Of a stretch of DNA of 10,225 bases, positions 6,970 to 10,225 are shown one piece after another; positions within the stretch are counted from its first letter, which is position 1; the number at the start of each line of letters is the position of its first letter. This DNA comes from Microbacteriaceae bacterium (GTDB lineage: Bacteria; Actinomycetota; Actinomycetes; Actinomycetales; Microbacteriaceae): contig JAGIAU010000060.1 of NCBI GenBank assembly GCA_017744755.1, positions 1-10,225 on the forward strand, given 5' to 3'. The notes below the pieces were generated by a model. That model saw only the letters and a list, made by a program, of their open reading frames with translations, was not told where the DNA came from and ran no database searches. The translations under genes and the position numbers were made by a program.

Positions 6970-7485
6970 TCAGCCCTGCGCCTGCGCGCGGATGTCGTCG
7001 AGCGCCGCGTTGAAGCCCTGGCCGGTGAGCGAGGAGCCGGCGACGCGGTCGACCGCGAGGCCCTCGATGGGCTTGCCGACGACGGCCGCCGCGATGCCGC
7101 CGACGAACTCGGCCTGGTGCTGCTTCGCCTGCGGGTCGGTCGCGTGGCCGACGACCTGCACGTCGGCGACGGCGCCGTCGGCGAGTGTGACGGTGACGGT
7201 GACGGACTCCGGTCCGCTCGGCGCGAAGTAGTCGCCGTCCGCCGTGTAGGTGCCGTCGGCGAACGCGCTCCCGGCGGGCGCCTCGGGCGCCGTCGGCGAT
7301 TCGGCGGCGGGCGGCTCCGGCGCGGAGCTGCCCGTGCCGGGTTCGGCCGGTGCGGGCGTGCTCGCACAGCCCGCAAGGCCGCCGATGAGCGTCAGTCCGA
7401 GGAGCGGCAGGGCGGCGGCGCGCGGGAGGCGCGCGCGGGGCGCGGAGAACGCGGCGGGCGTCGGCATGGATCCATTCATCCTCAT
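6970..7485 (-). CDS. FMN-binding domain lipoprotein, predicted covalent flavoprotein
   Basis: Probable extracytosolic electron carrier with covalently bound FMN. From the ATG at 7485 it has 171 residues: a lipoprotein signal peptide ending in the lipobox LAGC (Cys40), a Pro/Ala/Glu/Ser-rich linker (about 41-72), then an FMN-binding domain (about 76-169) beginning ADGTYTADGDYFAPSGP. The motif DRVAGSSLTG at 146-155 matches the ApbE acceptor pattern (Asp, three residues, Gly, any, Ser/Thr), so Ser152 is the predicted FMN site. The start is uncertain: in-frame ATGs at 7485, 7479 and 7467 all leave the signal peptide intact, and no ribosome site clearly decides. No twin-arginine motif is present, implying Sec export. 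It is the first gene of an operon with ApbE and the membrane reductase, which strongly supports the assignment. Confidence 0.9.
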   Translation of the reverse strand: MRMNGSMPTPAAFSAPRARLPRAAALPLLGLTLIGGLAGCASTPAPAEPGTGSSAPEPPAAESPTAPEAPAGSAFADGTYTADGDYFAPSGPESVTVTVTLADGAVADVQVVGHATDPQAKQHQAEFVGGIAAAVVGKPIEGLAVDRVAGSSLTGQGFNAALDDIRAQAQG

Positions 7486-7544
7486 GCACCTATGGCGGCG
7501 CTGTGAATACCTGGCGAACACCCGAGGAGCGCCGCCGCGCCCGC

Positions 7545-7552
7545 GATAGCCT
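7545..7552 (+). promoter_or_regulatory. Possible -10 element for the YbhB-like gene
   Basis: GATAGCCT contains TAGCCT, fitting the actinobacterial TANNNT -10 pattern. Transcription would start near 7559, just before the GGAAGGA ribosome site at 7562-7568. No convincing -35 is seen. The 89-bp gap 7486-7574 must also hold the promoter of the divergent flavin operon, which I could not place. Confidence 0.35.
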
Positions 7553-7574
7553 GGGCGGGACGGAAGGATTCGCG

Positions 7575-8033
7575 ATGGCGCTCTTCATCGACCGGCTCAG
7601 GATCGGCAGCCCCGACTTCGAGGAGCACGGCCGCATCCCGTTCGAGCTCACCGCCGACGGGGGGAACACGGTGCCGCGGCTCGAGTTCTCCGGAGCGCCG
7701 GAGGGCGCCGTCGAGTACGCGATCGTCTGCCACGACCCGGATGCGCCGCTCCCGGACGGCTTCACGCACTGGGTCGTCTACGGCGTGCCGCTCGACGCGA
7801 CCTCGCTCGACCTCTCGGCGCCCGGCGTCCGCGTCGGCCCGAACGGGACCGGCGAGGCGAACTGGTTCGGCCCGATGCCGCCCCACGGCCACGGAGAGCA
7901 CCACTACTACTTCTGGGTCTACGCGCTGCGCCGCCCGGTCGAGGGCGCGCCGAGCCGGGAGGCGTTCCTCGCCGACTACGCCGACGCGATCATCGAGCAG
8001 GCGCGGACGGTCGGGCTGTCCCGCCGCGACTGA
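7575..8033 (+). CDS. YbhB/YbcL family Raf kinase inhibitor-like (PEBP) protein
   Basis: A small soluble protein of the phosphatidylethanolamine-binding protein fold; the bacterial branch has no settled biochemical role. At 152 residues it has normal length for the family. Family marks are IPFELTADGGNTVPRLEFSG at 21-40, DPDAP at 54-58 in the ligand-pocket region, THWVVYGVP at 64-72, and the GPMPPHG...HHYYFWVYAL segment at 99-118. There is no signal peptide, so it should be cytosolic. The ATG at 7575 is chosen because GGAAGGA sits 6 bp before it; an ATG at 7503 would add 24 residues that precede the family's N-terminus. It is divergent from the flavin operon and convergent with the esterase gene, whose end is 6 bp away. 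It appears to be a lone transcription unit, unrelated in role to its neighbours. Confidence 0.92.
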   Translation: MALFIDRLRIGSPDFEEHGRIPFELTADGGNTVPRLEFSGAPEGAVEYAIVCHDPDAPLPDGFTHWVVYGVPLDATSLDLSAPGVRVGPNGTGEANWFGPMPPHGHGEHHYYFWVYALRRPVEGAPSREAFLADYADAIIEQARTVGLSRRD

Positions 8034-8039
8034 GCCCGC

Positions 8040-9539
8040 TCAGCGCGAGGCGGCGGTCCGCCGCCGCGCGACGACCATGAGGAAGCCGGTCGTCAGCAGG
8101 CAGAGCCCGATGAGCAGCGCCGCGTCGGTCTCCGCGTCGCCGGTCGCCGCGAGCTGCGCCGCGAAGGCGAGCGGGAGCGCGTAGCTCGTCGCACCGCTCG
8201 TCGCGACCAGCTCGTGCGCACCGGACACCCCGGCGGGGATCGTCACGGTCGCGGAGAACGTGCCGAGCGAGGACGCGGTGACCGCGCCGAGCGGGACCGG
8301 GTCGGAGTGCAGCACGAGCTCGACGGGCGCGCCCGCCGGGAAGCCGAAGCCGGCGATCGTGAGCGTCTCGCCCGCCTTCGGCGTCTCGCCGGCCACGAGG
8401 CGCAGGCCGTCCCCGAAGCCCGCGAGGATGCCGTCCGACACCGTGCCGGTCAGCGCCGCGACGCCGGCGCCGTTCGGGTGCAGCGCGCCGAGGTCGAGGC
8501 AGCCGACGGTCGTGCCGTCGTAGACGAGCGGCTGCTGCGTCAGCATGTCGCAGTCGAGGCCGTAGCCGATCTGCCCGCTCATCGCCGTGATCCACGAGTC
8601 CGCGCCGTCGCACAGCGTGTGCTCGGCGGACGGCGTCCAGCCGTCGACGTAGTGGAAGCGCGTCCCGGCCGCGGCGGTCAGGGACTCGATCTGGTCGACG
8701 AGCGCGTGCTCCACCTGGCTGAGCCAGAGGATGTCGCTGGGACCGAAGGGCACGGCGTCCACCGGCGCGGTGTCCGAGTCGAGCGAGTAGCAGCTCGCCG
8801 CCTTGGTCGAGTCGGACGTCGCGATCTGCGGGTAGCCGACGACGAAGACCTCCGCGTTCGGCGCCGCCGCTGCGATCGCCGCGTAGGTCGCGGTGAGGGC
8901 CGGGACGACGGTGCCGGTCAGCAGCTCGTCCACGTTGATGTTCGTGTACGTCGTGCCGTCGCTCGTGTAGGAGTAGGTCCCGGCCGGCGCGGTGTAGAAC
9001 TGCTCGCAGCTCGACACGGTGGGGGAGTAGAAGAGCAGGGAGATGGGCGCGTCGCTCTCCGAGAGCCGGATGCAGTGCTCCGCGATCGTGGAGAAGAGCA
9101 GGTCGTTGCCGCCGATCGTCAGCGTCACGACGTCGGTCTGCGCGCTCAGCGCCGCCGCCTGGACCGCCGGCGCGAGCTGGCCGACCATCGTCGTCTGCGG
9201 GGTCGTCGTGAGGTTCGCCGTGACGGCCCCGCTGCAGGTCTGGTCGTCGAGGGGGAATCCGAGCAGGCCGGCGACCTGGTGCGGATAGTCCGCCTCCGCC
9301 TGGTAGCAGCCGTTCAGCGTCACGCCGCCCTCGGTCACCGTCCCCGGGAACGGGCTGTCCTGCAGGAAGGGCAGGATGCCGAAGCCCGCGGAGTAGGAGT
9401 CGCCGAGCGAGACGATGTCGAAGTCGCCCGAGCCGCCGGGCGGCGGCGTCGGGGGCGCCGCCGCAGCCGGCGCGGCGCCCGCGCCCAGACCGATGATGAT
9501 CGCTCCCGCCGCAGCGAGAATCCCCCCGAGCCCACGCAT
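8040..9539 (-). CDS. Secreted SGNH/GDSL hydrolase with LAXTG-type cell-wall anchor
   Basis: Predicted esterase/lipase displayed on the cell surface. Of 499 residues, 1-28 form a signal peptide cut near APAAAA. The SGNH hydrolase domain covers about 38-375: block I SLGDSYSAG at 44-52 (nucleophile Ser48), block III GGND at 143-146, and block V LGALHPNGAG at 350-359 (His354). Eight extracytosolic cysteines (78, 102, 156, 178, 250, 310, 330, 347) suggest up to four disulfides, as in secreted actinomycete esterases. Residues about 384-458 look like a small Ig-like beta domain. The C-terminus is LAATG (463-467), a hydrophobic segment (about 472-490) and RRR, a sortase signal; the LA form fits class E sortases of high-GC Gram-positives. 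There is no ribosome site before the ATG, and a TAGCGT -10 lies right upstream, suggesting a leaderless transcript. The natural substrate is unknown. Confidence 0.92.
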   Translation of the reverse strand: MRGLGGILAAAGAIIIGLGAGAAPAAAAPPTPPPGGSGDFDIVSLGDSYSAGFGILPFLQDSPFPGTVTEGGVTLNGCYQAEADYPHQVAGLLGFPLDDQTCSGAVTANLTTTPQTTMVGQLAPAVQAAALSAQTDVVTLTIGGNDLLFSTIAEHCIRLSESDAPISLLFYSPTVSSCEQFYTAPAGTYSYTSDGTTYTNINVDELLTGTVVPALTATYAAIAAAAPNAEVFVVGYPQIATSDSTKAASCYSLDSDTAPVDAVPFGPSDILWLSQVEHALVDQIESLTAAAGTRFHYVDGWTPSAEHTLCDGADSWITAMSGQIGYGLDCDMLTQQPLVYDGTTVGCLDLGALHPNGAGVAALTGTVSDGILAGFGDGLRLVAGETPKAGETLTIAGFGFPAGAPVELVLHSDPVPLGAVTASSLGTFSATVTIPAGVSGAHELVATSGATSYALPLAFAAQLAATGDAETDAALLIGLCLLTTGFLMVVARRRTAASR

Positions 9540-9546
9540 GGAGACG

Positions 9547-9552
9547 ACGCTA
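9547..9552 (-). promoter_or_regulatory. Possible -10 element for the esterase gene (leaderless start)
   Basis: On the minus strand TAGCGT (within GATAGCGT) fits the TANNNT -10 pattern. It ends 7 bp before the ATG at 9539, so transcription would begin at or next to the start codon. This agrees with the absence of a Shine-Dalgarno sequence. No clear -35 is seen. Confidence 0.35.
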
Positions 9553-9586
9553 TCGGACTCGCGGTGGCGCGTTCAATCGCTCGCGG

Positions 9587-9592
9587 TAGGAT
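9587..9592 (+). promoter_or_regulatory. Probable -10 element for the riboswitch-glyA transcript
   Basis: TAGGAT fits the actinobacterial -10 pattern and is placed so that transcription would begin near 9599, exactly where the first riboswitch stem begins. A matching -35 at normal spacing is weak. Confidence 0.5.
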
Positions 9593-9598
9593 CGGCAC

Positions 9599-9694
9599 GC
9601 CGCGACTGGCGTTCGAGGTGGACCACCACCGGGAAGCGGCCACCACAGGGACGAGCCGTACGCCTGGGCTCGATCACCGCCCCAGTCGAAGGAG
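9599..9694 (+). ncRNA. ZTP (pfl) riboswitch controlling glyA
   Basis: Senses ZMP/ZTP, the purine intermediate that builds up when 10-formyl-folate is short. Stem P1 is GCCGC (9599-9603) with GCGGC (9636-9640); it encloses the conserved GACTGGCG (9604-9611) and stem P2 GGTGG/CCACC (9617-9621, 9626-9630), followed by GGGAAG. Stem P3 is GAGCC/GGCTC (9653-9657, 9667-9671), whose loop carries the hallmark CGCCTGGGC (9661-9669). Loop bases CGCC (9661-9664) can form the pseudoknot with GGCG (9608-9611). The aptamer spans about 9599-9671. The rest is the probable expression platform: CCAGTCG (9682-9688) can pair with CGACTGG (9603-9609) in the aptamer and abuts the AAGGAG ribosome site at 9689-9694, suggesting translational control with ligand switching expression on. 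glyA is a known partner of this class. Confidence 0.88.
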
Positions 9695-9702
9695 CACGCC
9701 CT

Positions 9703-10225
9703 GTGAACCAGGCAAGCAGCAGCTATTTCACGTCCCCGCTCGCGGAGGTCGATCCCGAGATCGCGGCCGTCCTCGATCAGGAGCTCGGCCGCCAGCGCGA
9801 CTACCTCGAGATGATCGCCTCGGAGAACTTCGTCCCGCGCGCCGTCCTCGAGAGCCAGGGCTCGGTCCTCACGAACAAGTACGCCGAGGGCTATCCGGGC
9901 CGGCGCTACTACGGGGGCTGCGAGTACGTCGACGTCGTCGAGTCGATCGCGATCGAACGCGCCAAGCAGCTCTTCGGCTCGGGCTTCGCCAACGTCCAGC
10001 CGCACTCCGGCGCCCAGGCGAACCAGCCCGTCTACCACGCGCTGCTCGAGCAGGGCGACCGCGTGCTCGGCCTCGACCTCAACCACGGCGGGCACCTGAC
10101 GCATGGCCGGAAGCAGAACTTCTCCGGCCGGAACTACGACATCGTCTCCTACGGCGTCGACCCGGAGACCTACCGGATCGACATGGACGTCGTGCGCGAC
10201 CGGGCGCTCGAGACCCGGCCGAAGC
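9703..10225 (+). CDS. glyA: Serine hydroxymethyltransferase, C-terminus beyond the window
   Basis: A PLP enzyme that interconverts serine plus tetrahydrofolate and glycine plus 5,10-methylene-tetrahydrofolate, the main entry of one-carbon units. The first 174 codons of about 420 are present. Matches to the family are strong: LEMIASENFVPRAVLESQGS at 35-54, TNKYAEGYPGRRYYGGCEYVD at 57-77 (quoted ends inclusive), NVQPHSGAQAN at 97-107, which contacts the cofactor phosphate, and HGGHLTHG at 128-135. The PLP-binding lysine lies past the right edge. The start is GTG at 9703, eight bases after GAAGGAG. The gene sits directly under a ZTP riboswitch, linking its expression to folate/purine status. Confidence 0.96.
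   Translation, partial: MNQASSSYFTSPLAEVDPEIAAVLDQELGRQRDYLEMIASENFVPRAVLESQGSVLTNKYAEGYPGRRYYGGCEYVDVVESIAIERAKQLFGSGFANVQPHSGAQANQPVYHALLEQGDRVLGLDLNHGGHLTHGRKQNFSGRNYDIVSYGVDPETYRIDMDVVRDRALETRPK

Noticed and set aside
7503..7574. Earlier ATG for the YbhB-like protein
   Set aside because: The extra residues precede the family's start, the GGAAGGA site serves the ATG at 7575, and a probable -10 lies between the two.

Overview
The window is very GC-rich, uses GTG and TTG starts, and packs its genes tightly. Its gene types (monomeric NADP isocitrate dehydrogenase, LAXTG-type wall anchor, ZTP riboswitch before glyA) point to a high-GC Gram-positive actinobacterium. A member of the Micrococcales, perhaps Microbacteriaceae, is my best guess; no rRNA or other decisive marker is present.

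Layout. (1) 1-1833, minus strand: the N-terminal 611 codons of a monomeric NADP-dependent isocitrate dehydrogenase, running off the left edge. (2) 1848-4406, plus strand: two tandem copies of a two-gene module. Each copy has a 38-bp conserved promoter-like block, a single-pass membrane protein with a cysteine-bearing extracytoplasmic domain, and an ECF sigma factor whose start overlaps the membrane gene's stop. The sigma genes share a 177-bp 3' tract with one mismatch, so the -35-reading domain is identical in both. (3) Three copies of a 47-48 bp imperfect palindrome follow the sigma genes: one after the first, and an inverted pair after the second. (4) 4590-7485, minus strand: an operon for extracytosolic flavin electron transfer, reading FMN-binding lipoprotein, ApbE-type FMN transferase, then an NqrB/RnfD-like membrane domain fused to a ferredoxin-reductase module. 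(5) 7575-8033, plus strand: a YbhB/YbcL (PEBP) family protein. (6) 8040-9539, minus strand: a secreted SGNH/GDSL esterase with an LAATG wall anchor. (7) 9587-10225, plus strand: promoter, ZTP (pfl) riboswitch and the start of glyA, running off the right edge.

How parts work together. In the flavin operon, ApbE would attach FMN to the lipoprotein, and the membrane reductase would pass electrons from NAD(P)H through FAD across the membrane towards it. The riboswitch would raise serine hydroxymethyltransferase when one-carbon folates run short and ZMP/ZTP builds up. The twin membrane-protein/sigma modules look like two sensors wired to sigma factors of near-equal promoter specificity, probably acting on their own promoters. 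This is the least familiar part of the window and the best candidate for a new system; its function is inferred from layout, not from a recognised sensor family.
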